From assembly GCA_023627715.1 (NCBI GenBank), contig JAMAHW010000010.1, forward strand, positions 372,001 to 436,000: a stretch of 64,000 nucleotides of DNA. The letters run 5' to 3'. Shown piece by piece: positions 22,595 through 33,312 of this stretch. The position numbers and the translations under genes were made by a program. The notes under the pieces are model-generated. The model saw nothing but the letters and a program-made list of their open reading frames with translations, had not been told where the DNA came from and did not search any database. This DNA comes from Periconia sp. R9002 (Eukaryota > Ascomycota > Dothideomycetes > Pleosporales > Periconiaceae). The first letter of the stretch is position 1. Each line of letters begins with the position of its first letter.

Positions 22595-23524
22595 GTTTGC
22601 AGGAGTTGCGGGACCTAGATTACTGTCGTACGGTTGAATATAACACAACTTGGTGGATTGTGTTACGAGAAACAAGCCCCTTAAAGCTAGTCTAGTGTAT
22701 TCTGCTAAAATTTCGGGTTCTTGAAGTTGTATCAGCCAGGTTGCTGATATATGCAAAATAGATAATATGAGTTTGTTAGTTATCAAGGTCGCCCTCCTAT
22801 TTGGAGCTTTTTGAATGTGTTTATACATGCGGAACCCCTTCTATTAATTAGAAAATAACGTATATAACAGGTATTGTTCTTGAACGAAGTAACGTTGTTT
22901 GCAATCAACGCCATTAGTCACTGTAAACACTCAGTACACATCAGTATGGTATATCGCGCTAAAATGTATGAATTAATGAATTAACAGTTTTGAAACACGT
23001 ACATCCATAGTGAATATACTATTAGCCCCTTGTTCTACTATCAAGATGCTAGATTAGTTTGTTATCGCGAGCAGTCAAACACATATAGCAAGCAGATAGA
23101 TGTACAAATTGCTTAGTATTACGTGAAAGACAATCCAAAGACAATAATGTAGTACATAATGCAAATGCAAAAGCGACTAACGGAAAATTCGGTGTCTGGA
23201 GCATGCGTGATATCAAAACGTTTTCATTGGACATAAATTGTTTTGATGCTCTTCGGTCGGCCTGATACCCTTCGGTCGGGCTAAGCGCCAGCCAGCCTCA
23301 GCCACATTGCGCAGTGACCTTGGCCCCCATATTATAACGGTGATTCGGGGTGTGCCTTTCTTTCTGTAAGGGTACGGCGTAGTTCAAACTTGTGCGGATG
23401 GCTAAATTTTCTGAACATATTGCTGTCTCCCTCTTATTGTACCTTTGGCCCTGGAGATTCGCTGTTTCAGTCTTTCACCTTTCGAATTTCAAACTTAATT
23501 CATCAATAGTCATTCTTTACAACA
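22595..23524. promoter_or_regulatory. Divergent promoter region between RING gene and membrane-protein gene
   Basis: 930 AT-rich bases between two divergently oriented genes. Two copies of CTTCGGTCGG (23251-23260 and 23270-23279), about 245 bases before the plus-strand ATG, contain paired CGG triplets such as zinc-cluster regulators bind. No other feature recognised. Confidence 0.4.
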
Positions 23525-26096
23525 ATGTCGGTCAACAGTGTATCTGATTCTATCCATGATTATGTTTACCGCGGGATCTGGATCAACAAAAATCGTGGAA
23601 ATACCGTTATAGGCGCTACTCTTACTTTGAATCGCGAGACCGGCGGACTGCTGATTGCTTTCCTGGTCATGTATACTGGTGCAGCAGGGAAAGCATTTTG
23701 GAACCTATCGCGCTTTCTTCTGCACTACTATCTATCATCGACCATGCAACAAGATGCCATTTATCACCAACAGCAAGCAATTTTATCCAACGCTCAAAAC
23801 TCTTTCGATGCGCTATGGATTTTGATGAAGGCTAGTTTAGCATGGAGGAAACGGGCACGGCGAAGTTTTAAGCGCTTTTCTCCAGCTGCAGTAGTAGCTT
23901 TTGTGGCATGGACAGGATTCAGCGTAGCAGGTAAGATCCTACTAAGCCTTTATGAGAGTTTGATGTTAATATCGCGAGTAATACAATGCCTCTGCGATGA
24001 TACATACTTTATTCTTTTCAGGAAAGCTGGCTACAAACTAATTATTCTATTCTTTTTAGGCTTGTTAACATCCCGAATCATTTCGGATAATGCAAATGAG
24101 GTCCAGCTCTTCAGCAAAGCCTGCTCGAATCACACTCAGGCTGACCACAGTGCTTTGAATACGACAGATGCCATATCTTACCATTCCCAGGCATTCGCTC
24201 AGCATGCAACATATGCTCTTACATGCTACAGAGATGGATTGGCAGTAAATACAACATTGTGCCAAAACTATCAAACACCAAAACTTTCTTATACTATGGA
24301 TAGTAATGCGAGCTGTCCGTTTTCCTACGAAATATGCAAATCGACTTTCGGGAATACAATTCTCGATACTGGATTTCTCGACAGCAATGCTCATTTAGGC
24401 ATCAACACGAACCACCAGTTCCAATTCCGGTATCAGCGGCATTGTGCCCCCTTGGTCACAGAGAACCACTCCGAAATTCAAACTGATCCGGACAACCATG
24501 GCTTGCGTACAGCACGGTACTGTAAGTATTGCCCGTTATTAGTAAACTAAAAAGGACTATGCTCGTCTCTCACTGGCTTGACGTCCATAATTGAACATTA
24601 CCGATTATGCGGACTATAGCTTAGCTCATGTCTCAAGTATTCCAACTCATTCCGCATACGTTTCTCTGAGATTCTAACTAACGAAAATCCCGCTGATTAG
24701 TTTACGGTCATTTGAACTCCACTGATAATGGAGGCAAGAATAATTCCTACATGTTTGAAATACCTCTTATGCCTCGGAATCTTCCAAACATGAGTGATTT
24801 GAGGGGAAAGTTCACGACTCTATATATGAATACCGGCTATAAGATCAGGTGAGCCCTTGCACTTTGATATCTAAGTTTCTCCCTTATATACGTTTACGTG
24901 AAAGACTATCAATTCAATCGCCCACCAACGCTGATTTTGTAACTGACGAACTGGCAGAGCGACTTTGACATATCCTAACGACGAGACAATATTCATCCCG
25001 ATCCAAGCCCTCGATCAAACTGACGGTCGCCTTTCTATTCTGTTTATGGATGCTCCAGAGATTTATTACCCAAGCAGAGTAGAAGACCCATGGTTCTCCG
25101 CGACAAAAGAAGTGAATGATACTCGCTCGGCATCAAACCCCAACAAAAACGATGCAGCATTTATGTCCGATGACATACCGCAGGCCATAGGTTGCACTAC
25201 AAAAGTATCTTTCTGTAACCCGCAAATGCCTGAGAACAAGAGATGCATAAATCTTTTCTCTGCGGTTGACGATAAGAAACTTTCCGATGTATGGCCCAAC
25301 TTCGAGGATCGTATGGCTGTGATTGGGGCAATTAGTGTTATCATGGATCCATTCTCCATGGCTTTCCAGCCTGAAATGTTCTACTCTACGCCTGGAGTCC
25401 CGTCCACGTTGGCTGGGTTGACTCTGTTGGGTGCTTTACAGACAGCGAATATACCTGCAGACCAGTGGCAAAAAGAAATGGAATACAATTTCCAAGCCAT
25501 ACTGGCATCGATTCAAAGCTCAATGATCGAAGTCATGACGGGGAAGTATCCATGGGGAAAATTCGACCCAGTGTTGTGTGAAAACGAAAAGGAGTGTCGC
25601 GAAATCTGCACATATCAGGTGAGTGGACTTCGTAACCCGAAGGTAATAGAAGGGCAAAATCTCACTGTAATAGAGAGTCAAAAGCACTGGATTCTATTCC
25701 TTTAGTATGCTAGAAATAACCATTATCCTCGTGTTCGGGGGCATCCTCATGATATTAGCAGCCTCCCTCGATCAGATCCTCGTTACATTAAGCCACAGGT
25801 ACCCGAGGATTATTTACCCTCTTTTGGAGTGGAGAAGCAATTCCGCTCTGCAGCTGCAACGAAGTGTACATGAGAACCTTGGATTGGGTACATGGTCTCA
25901 CGCGTCTGATCAGATTCCGGTAACAAGACAAGGAGAGACATTGGGGGTTATTGATACGAGTAACCAGAAACACCCAAGAGTGGTGAATCCTGCATCTAAT
26001 GCGAGCGATTCTGACTCTGTCGTTGGAATTGAGTCTGGGTCGGAAGAGAATATTGCTATGAATTCGGCAAATAATAGGATGTACACTCCACTGTAG
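23525..26096 (+). CDS. Large membrane glycoprotein of unknown function
   Basis: Five exons (23525-23930, 24060-24521, 24701-24848, 24958-25631, 25714-26096) give about 690 aa with agreeing phases; the last join is the least certain. The N-terminus (YRGIWINKNRGNTVIGATLTL) leads into a hydrophobic segment (GGLLIAFLVMYTG, about residues 40-60) and a second one (VVAFVAWTGFSVAG, about 122-136). A long non-membrane domain follows with SRIISDNANEV, about 15 cysteines and numerous NxS/T sites, then a C-terminal membrane segment (ITIILVFGGILMILAA) and a polar tail. I recall a lineage-expanded ascomycete family with this opening and layout, but none with a known function. Intron 1 (129 bases) is a multiple of three with no in-frame stop. 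Domain topology suggests an extracytoplasmic domain between anchors. Confidence 0.7.
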
Positions 26097-26832
26097 CGGT
26101 AATAGTTGATATTGTGCCGTCTCTGTCACAACTCCGTTAGTCATAATGAGTGATGGTTTCCTCAGGTTGCAGCGGCATCGCCGGTTAATTAATCGGATTC
26201 ATGCAATAAACTCCAGAATATAAACACAGTAATTTTAAAAATCAAGAAAGACACGGCTCAAATGAACGGAGCAGTGGAAGATTGGCTCTTACGACGTGGA
26301 AGCGCGTCAACGATAGCGGCCGCGACGTTGCAAGCACTACGGGAGATATAAACAATACAGCGCATTAATTAGGCCGCTATCGCAGCCGAGGTGAGGAAAA
26401 CACATTTCCGAAATTTCATTGATCTGTCTTCGGGAAACGCTTAGAGACAAGGAATTGAGTTATGGGGCAGGCGCTAGCCGCGGCTATATCACGTCGTTAA
26501 TCTTTATCTGATCGTCCAACGCCCATCTCGTTATCTCACTTCTTACTCACAAGGACTATGGCAGTCTTGGTGGCTTCGGGCCGAACTCTTCTACTGATAT
26601 GGTTTTCCGGCAGACGGATGAGCTCTTGGAAGCCACCATACTGGATTTACCCCTCTCCCTATCTGACCACGGCATATCCGCCGCGTAGAACTACCTAATC
26701 GAGACATAGCCTTTCTTCCGGAAACCTTTATCATAAAGTCCAACAGCCAGCCTGATTATAAGACTGGAACCAGTTTCGTAGATACTGGTTTGTGAAAAAT
26801 TGATTGCTTCTTCTTGCGCACCACGAACTGCC
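26097..26832 (+). promoter_or_regulatory. Promoter region of the M20 amidohydrolase
   Basis: 736 bases with no gene. TTATCT (GATA-factor site on the minus strand) occurs at 26503-26508 and 26531-26536, about 300-330 bases before the ATG, consistent with nitrogen control of a nitrogen-scavenging enzyme. NotI-like and other GC islands occur but nothing else is recognised. Confidence 0.4.
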
Positions 26833-28214
26833 ATGGCTTCCACCTCCAGCACGTTTGAACCTGAGCTCCCGTCACTGCAGATTCCTTCAAAATATAGTTC
26901 TCTTCATACAGATGCGGCTAGCACAAACGACATCCTACGCGCAGCATGTACTTGGGGGAAGTGAGTGTTAGATTGAATATATATCACAACCAAGAGCTGA
27001 TGAATATTTGTAGCACTCCGGATGGGGGCATGAACCGGTTAACATGCAATGACGACGACAAGAGCGTGCGCGACTGGTTCATTTCAGAAACCAAAAAATA
27101 TGGCTGTTTCCACAAAATCGACGAGATGGGCAACATATTCGCTATCCGTCCCGGCCAGAACAACAACCTCCCTCCCATTGCGATGGGTAGCCATCTTGAC
27201 ACGCAACCCACAGGGGGACGTTACGACGGTATTCTTGGCGTCGTATGTGGAATGGAGGTCTTGCGCGTTTTACACACAAATAACATCACAACATATGCAC
27301 CTGTAGCGGTTGTTGACTGGACCAACGAAGAAGGCGCACGCTTCCCACCCGCAATGCTATGCTCAGGAGTATATGCTGGCGAATTCAGCACCAAATATGC
27401 TCAAGGCCGTCAAGATTCAGACGGGATTACTCTAGGGGCAGAACTGCAGCGCATAGGATACATGGGCCTGACGCCATGCTCCTTCTCAGAGAACCCCATC
27501 CTAGCCCACTTCGAAGTCCACATCGAGCAAGGTCCCATTCTAGACTTTGCTGAGAAATCCGTCGGCATTGTAAAGGGCGTACAGTCTATTCGATGGTCCA
27601 ATGTAGAGATCCAAGGCCGAGAAGCACACACAGGCTCGACACCCATGGACCGTAGAAGCGACGCACTCTTAGGCGCTGCCAAGATGATTGTGGAAACCAA
27701 CCGCATCGTCACCGAAACAAAAGTGGGAACGCGCGGTGGCCGTGCAACAGTCGCCGTCATCAACTCTTCCCCGCAGAGTATCAACACTATCGCCGGGAAA
27801 GTCAGTCTCGGTCTTGATATCCGAGCCCCCGTTGACAGTGACTCGGAACTCATCGAATTACAATGCAAGAAATCGTTTGACAAGATATGTAGAGAACATG
27901 GCTTGACCATGTCCTTTGACAACTTCTGGATCAGTCCTGCTGTGGAGTTCGATCCGATCATGGTCGATTGTGTGAGGAAGTCTGCGGCGGACCTCGCGTG
28001 CGATATGGAAATTGTTTCTGGAGCCGGGCACGACTCGGTTTATACGTCTCGGAAAGTGCCGACGGCTATGATTTTTGTGAGGTGTAGAGATGGAGTCAGT
28101 CACCACCCCGCAGAGTTCTCGAGGGAGGAAGATTGTGCGGCGGGAGCGGAGGCTTTGCTGGGAGCGTATCTGAGATACGACGACTACATTCGTCGCTCGA
28201 CAGCGAAGATATAA
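26833..28214 (+). CDS. M20-family N-carbamoyl amidohydrolase (beta-ureidopropionase/beta-alanine synthase-like)
   Basis: Zn-dependent amidohydrolase of peptidase family M20, hydantoinase/carbamoylase group; fungal relatives include PYD3 beta-alanine synthase, which releases ammonia and CO2 from N-carbamoyl-beta-alanine in pyrimidine breakdown. Two exons (26833-26960, 27014-28214) give 442 aa, the normal length. Metal ligands and motifs in order: GSHLDTQPTGGRYDG (His, Asp), DWTNEEGARF (Glu pair), FEVHIEQGP (His), REAHTGSTPM (dimer/substrate His), GAGHDS and SHHPAEFS (last His ligand). The protein looks complete and cytosolic. Which N-carbamoyl substrate or ureido acid it uses cannot be told; allantoate amidohydrolase-like activity is an alternative. 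Confidence 0.88.
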
Positions 28215-28324
28215 TCAAGACGTACAGTCTTGATGTTTCGTTCACTGTTGGATAGCGATAAGTGGAAATGTACAATATCATTAATTAAGTTTAGCTCCTG
28301 CTTCTTCCCACCGGAATCACGAAC

Positions 28325-29218
28325 TCAACCCATCTTCCTGGCCTGCTCCAAGTCCTGCTCTGTCAATTCCCTTAACGTGCCAGTCTTTGCAACCTTGCCC
28401 GTGACGGCCGCCACACCAACCTCTTTCATCATTCCCAAAGTCCCAACTTCGGTCTGGTAGTACACCACATATTTCGCTTTGACCTCAATGAGCGTCATGC
28501 GCGGATCTTCAGGGCCGCCGTCGTGCTTGCCATCGCCCAAGTCGCCGAACCATGCCTTGATGCCGCTGCTGTACAGTTCCTTGATGCGCGGGTCCGAGTT
28601 GGAAACAGTGGTCACGACACCTGTGACAGAGATCCAGTCCTGCGTCTTCGTATCTTGGAAGGAGATCTGGACTTCCTTGTTTTGTTTTAAGTCATCCATT
28701 TTCTTGGAGTGCGCATTGGCGATATATAGAAAATCAGGGCCTGCTCGTTTGGCTACAGCCATCGAGCGACCAACTGGACCTGGAAATTATGACGTTAGTC
28801 AACTAGATTTTTCCGAACAAAAACACTCATGTATAGAAAGTGAAAATAGATTGGAGGACAAGGGAGGTTGTCCAAGAGAAGACTAACCAACGCCATTTCT
28901 ATATGTGTTGAGCATGCTGACTTTCTTTCCATCCACAAGTCTATAAAAGTCCTCGACTTGTTTTACCTTGGATGTCTCGTTGTCATACTGCTTCGCAACG
29001 GAAGGGTCGGTCTGGGAGTTGACCTCTGCTTGCTTCAAGTTCTCGGGCATCTTGCGATAGGAATAAACCGAAAACTGCCTTTTCACGTTTGGAACGATAG
29101 GTGTAGATTTGGATATAACAGAGGAGGCTCGAACGGTTGTAAGTGAAGCTGCAATTCGCGTGGTACAAGTACAGGCCGAATACCGAGATAGAGCTTTGGA
29201 TGTGTGAAGTATTGACAT
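28325..29218 (-). CDS. bli-3: BLI-3-type FMN-binding split-barrel protein
   Basis: Member of the pyridoxamine-5'-phosphate oxidase-like general stress protein family, orthologous in type to Neurospora blue-light-inducible BLI-3. Two exons (29218-28888 and 28779-28325; 108-base intron) give 261 aa; translation from the ATG at 29050 gives the 205-aa core. The core has FYRLVDGKKVSMLNTYRNGVGPVGRSMAVAK, the DFLYIANAHSKK beta-strand block, QDTKTQDWISVTG and KAWFGDLGDGK. The optional N-terminal 56 residues contain no Asp or Glu and many Ser/Thr/Arg, like a mitochondrial presequence; RQFSVYS could be a cleavage region. No enzymatic activity is established for BLI-3. It converges with the M20 gene, only 110 bases apart. 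Confidence 0.87.
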
Positions 29219-30196
29219 TGTAAGATTATTTACCCAAAGACGTGTCTGGCAGTTTATTTGTATAGAAGACGGACCCCGAGAAGTGCGAGAACAACATGCA
29301 AGAATACGTCAGTGACGTGGACGAAGACATATTTGGGGCTGTTGTTCTTCGCATAGGGTGCGAAAATAATGGATGACGATGGTATAATTCATTTAGTCTT
29401 ACACGCGTAATGCCAAGCATACCCTTTCATACACTCCCCTTAGTAAGTTTTTACAGCAATCATTGATGGCAATCAATCTATATTTTTACTTATGCATGCA
29501 ATATTTCCTAGCGGTTCATCATATGATCGTCCTTTTTTGATGACGTTGTGTTTGCGATATTTAGTGCTCAGATTTCTTTAATCTTCGTCTGAAAGAGGGG
29601 CGCGAGATGCATACTCACAACTGTAGAGGGGCTTGCTCTTCTTAATGTGGCGAACACCATTCGTTTCCATTCAAGAAAAGGTATCTCTGTTTAAACTAAT
29701 CCCAATATTGCGTTTTCAAAGTTAGCTATAAGCAACCAGGGTGGTTACAATACTTGATGACAGTCGTAACATGTCACGCCACAGGGGTCTTGATACTACA
29801 CCGTACCTAGTTCAAACTCATGTTAAACCCTAGATACAGAGTCATCTGTTATCAAGAAACTATGTGGCGTGACGTTTCAAGACTTTGATTACGTATTGGA
29901 TCACCCCTGCTTGAGTTAAGCTGACTTTGTATCCGCACATTTAGGTCCTGGAGTGTTATCGCGACTCATCTTGTTGGAGGGCATGTGCTACGTCTGGCAA
30001 GTACATAGGAATAATGTAAATTGGTATATGATCGTTCCGCTTCAGTCCGGCATCGTACATCCGAATGATATGAGCTGAGTAAGAACCCGCAAATAAGTCA
30101 ATGTGTGATTCCATCCGAATGCAAGGCGCATGTTTCTCCATGTTTTTTCCACTCTGGTGGGATGTCAAAGTTTAGTAGTACATTTTTTACATCTGC
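29219..30196. other. Gene-free region holding an inverted-repeat element
   Basis: 978 bases between BLI-3 and the small mitochondrial protein gene, both on the minus strand. It contains the fold-back pair of dispersed modules (29705-29940). The remaining sequence is AT-rich without credible frames. Confidence 0.5.
29705..29940. mobile_element. Fold-back element: two inverted copies (C and B) of the dispersed module
   Basis: The left arm (about 29710-29795) is, in reverse complement, alignable with the right arm (about 29852-29935). Both contain TGTGGCGTGAC, a GTATTG..ACC block and GCTRACTTTG. The loop of about 55 bases contains TTAAACCCTAG. There is no open frame, so this is a MITE-like or relic structure. 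The same module recurs at 881-948 and twice at 53.4-53.75 kb. Confidence 0.6.
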
Positions 30197-30805
30197 TTAT
30201 TTCCTTTTCGACTCGACCTTCTCTTCAAGCGTCTTGACATAGGTCTCTATCCGCTGGACAGCCGATTGGAGTGCCTGGAGATGCGTTAGTAATTGAGTAA
30301 CTTTCAAGAATAACCCAATATTGTTCGCCTGAATACTTCCGAACAAAATATCCTATTTCCAACAAAGAAATGCGGAAACGTACATAAATATCCTCAGTGA
30401 GCAGCTCGTTTGAGATTCGGTACTCGTCGATTACGTAGTAATACATGCCCGCGCCAGCCGTCGTTGATCCAAGAAGGAAGCCGAAAAGTCTAAAGGCACC
30501 CAACGTTAGCATTCAATTCATATCTAGTCTCATTGCCTTGTATGCCGCATCTCGTTTCATTGTATTCCAACAAATTCCATCGGGCTCCAAAAGGTTTACC
30601 TCCACCAGTAGAATACCATTCGAGCACCATAGTATCTCATCACAGGAAAACCAACTCACCCTCCCCTGAAAGCACCAACAGGTTTCTTAACCGGTGCCGC
30701 AGCGACGACCTCTGCTCTCATGGCGGCACTAGTCTGGAAGCTCCTTGCGGGGACGGCGAGGCGGGATGCTGATCGGACAGCCGGAGCGAGGAATCGAGAC
30801 GCCAT
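30197..30805 (-). CDS. Small mitochondrial membrane protein with C-terminal coiled coil
   Basis: Three exons on the minus strand (30805-30660, 30489-30384, 30274-30197) give 109 aa; two introns have clear CTAAC branch sites. The N-terminus (MASRFLAPAVRSASRLAVPARSFQTSA) is a textbook mitochondrial presequence. A Gly-rich hydrophobic segment follows (LFGFLLGSTTAGAGMYYYV, about 50-68), then a conserved-looking block DEYRISNELLTEDIYALQSAV and a short coiled coil rich in Lys/Glu ending KVESKRK. It is probably an inner-membrane protein or respiratory-complex assembly factor or subunit, but I cannot name the family with confidence. The longer upstream reading frame (to 31072) has no presequence character. 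Confidence 0.78.
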
Positions 30806-31682
30806 TATTGTTCGCACCAATGGCTTGCGCGAAGCTGTAGTTGTGCGATTCGTGTGTGGAGATGTCGTGGCAAAATGTTCAAGTCGGGAAGGGATTGAGG
30901 TCGCGTGCGGAGGTCTGACGCTGTTCGTTGTTTCGGGGTAGCTTTGGGAGCTTGCTTCTAGTTGGGAGCGGAGGTGTTGCTTGGCAACTAGGCTATGCCA
31001 CTTTTGGTAGACTATGCATTCAACTGGAGCTCTACCTGGGTAAAATTCACCTGCCTTCGTCTGGATATGCACGTGGAATTAGAAAAAAAATATGAAGAAA
31101 AGGAAATATTCGCGCTGGAGTTAGGAGTAGTTAAGCAAGCTATGCATGAATGGAGCATACAACTGTCGAATCCTAATGCACAACGACAACAACGATTCAA
31201 CGTCTCATCATGTCTGATGCAGCTTGAACAGCCGAATGGAAAAAAGGCTGGTATTAATCGAACCAAAATAAAATAGCATAACCATACATAGGAAATGGCA
31301 TTTCAGCTCTACCAAACACGTCTAGGTACAAATAGAGCAAAGAGCAATCAATATGTAATATCCCAGTCGACGGAACGCCGTTTATGCTAGCACCACATAT
31401 GTACATATCTGTTGCATTCCGTCAAGGTCCTCGTTAGGATTAGTGTTCTCAATTTTTTTCATAGAGCGAAACATCGTTTTGCTCTACTGCTTCGTCGGGA
31501 TACATGGCCAGATGCTATTGACCTTCAAGCTCGAAGAATCATGGCGAAAAGGTCAACGGAACGTGTCAGGGCGTCTCGCGAAGTGCGATAACAGAAACCC
31601 ATACGGGTGAGAGAAGTCTTGTACATAAGAAACCAGGGTACCTGATGGTAGGATGCAATATAAATTTACAAGAGATTTGTGC
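30806..31682. other. Intergenic region, no credible gene
   Basis: 877 bases between two minus-strand mitochondrial genes: the promoter of the 109-aa protein and the 3' flank of the complex I subunit. A 93-codon plus-strand frame at 30995-31276 has no recognisable family and is discounted. Confidence 0.45.
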
Positions 31683-32460
31683 TCATAGACTGGCCGTAGG
31701 GTCGACGTTCTTCGCTTTAAACTGCTCCTGTGCCTCCTTTACATCAACGCCGTATGTCTTCAATAGTCGTTCCCGTCTCCTCTCCTCGTAACCGGGGCCA
31801 TAAATGCCTGAATATGTCAGTGTTTGAAACGGATACAACACCAGGGCATTTGCCAGACTCACCTCGACCTTCACCAAGCTGCTCTAGTGTTTCTTGCAGG
31901 GGCCTCCTGCGCTGTTTCCGCATGTTCTCCTTGCGTTCTATTTCATCTTCGTCGGTCTCGTGAATCGAGTAGCCCTTCAGACCCTCGGTATATCTGAAAG
32001 CGGCCATGACAGTACCGAAGCAGGCGCCAGCACCGAGTATGAAGGGCATACTCCGTCCTGCAAAGGTCAGCGCTGAGCCTGTCCATTCTATCGCACTACA
32101 TACTGGGAATGCCGACAACGGCACCTGCTGCGAATCCTGCAATGGCATCGTTGTAGGTATCATCTTTTTGTCGCAGGTTGGCTGTAGCGTCGTGGGTGAA
32201 CTGGTAAGCGGCTCCGACGCCGGCTGTAGAACCAATTAGCTCCATGAAGCTTTCATTGTAGGTGTAAGAAGAGAGTGCGGACCGAAAAGGGCGATTACGC
32301 CGCCAGAGCGAGTGAAGACGCCCATGGGACCAACATTGGTCTTCCTCATGGTGTTTTGTATGGCGGCCACGAAGGCGCCAGCGAGGGTCGTCTTTGAGGT
32401 GGTTTCGAGGGTGTTGGCAACGGCATCGCGCGGATGATAGCTCTCGTGTGGGGCAGCCAT
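31683..32460 (-). CDS. NADH:ubiquinone oxidoreductase 21.3 kDa subunit (NDUFA11/B14.7 type, Tim17-like)
   Basis: Accessory membrane-arm subunit of mitochondrial complex I. Four exons on the minus strand (32460-32283, 32223-32104, 32057-31863, 31807-31683) give 205 aa, normal for the fungal protein. The Tim17/22-like core has four hydrophobic segments: TLAGAFVAAIQNTM, GGVIALFAGVGAAYQFT (across intron 1), AIAGFAAGAVVGIP (ending at intron 2), and FILGAGACFGTVMAAFRYT. A charged C-terminal extension follows (ERKENMRKQRRRPLQETLEQLGEGRGIYGPGYEER split over the last intron). No cleavable presequence is evident, as expected for the family. Intron 1 uses a weak GTCCGC donor. Confidence 0.86.
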
Positions 32461-33312
32461 GGCGGGCGCAGTCGCAATGGGCGTGGGCGTGGGCGTGGAT
32501 GTCGTCGTCTCGTCTGCGGAGCTTGCTTGGATGTGGATGAAGTCGGCGCTATTGCAGGGCTGCCCGCGCCGACTGCTTAGTCACGCGTCCCGAATATGCA
32601 CGAGGTGGGAAGGATGCGACTTGGCAAAATGACATGTGTATCCATCAAACGGCTGCTGAATCAATTGCTGCTTTCAAGTATCCAAGCTGCTTGCACACTG
32701 CGCTGCACTCACTCCCTCACTGCTCCGTTACATGTTGGAACCGTGCCCGTCCATGGTGAAATTGGCCTGTTACGTTGGTGATACCGCCATGCCTTGATGC
32801 ATCGCCTTTTGTAATCAATCAATCAATCACTCTTGAGACGCCTCTTAGACGCCGCACCTAGGCACTTGCATCTTGTGTTCCCTACCTACCTACATACATT
32901 AGACACCCGGGCCAACCTTCCTGTGCCTCCGCCGTTTGCCCGCCAACGACTCTCACGTCGACGCTTCTTGAGCAATCAGTACCAGTACCACCTTGGTGCT
33001 GGCTGGCTCTCCTCTCCACAAGTTCGCCCGTGGTTTGCACAATTGTTGCTTTATTACAAACGCACATACACCCTGGTACATGTGTGCTGTAGCTTCCTCG
33101 CTGCCGCCTGGAAGCTCCTCCTCTACCTCCATCTCCACGCCCACGTCTACGTCTACGTCCTGTCCACACCAGCTTTGCCCGCTCCTTCCTTCCACCCTCG
33201 ATCACTTTGATCCAGCCCTCTCCTTCGACGACGACACGCTGTCCACTAAAGCTTCACCGCTCATCGATACCCGCTACATTGTTTCCGCACTTTCTCCACG
33301 CTCGTCATCGCC
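32461..33312. promoter_or_regulatory. Divergent promoter of the complex I subunit and the UBP2-type gene
   Basis: 852 bases between two divergent starts. The half toward the deubiquitinase is pyrimidine-rich with many C/T runs, as in long fungal leaders; overlapping short frames on both strands are taken as chance. No clear TATA box. Confidence 0.45.

Noticed and set aside
30995..31276. 93-codon plus-strand ORF
   Set aside because: No recognisable motif, AT-rich, antisense to the promoter of a mitochondrial gene.
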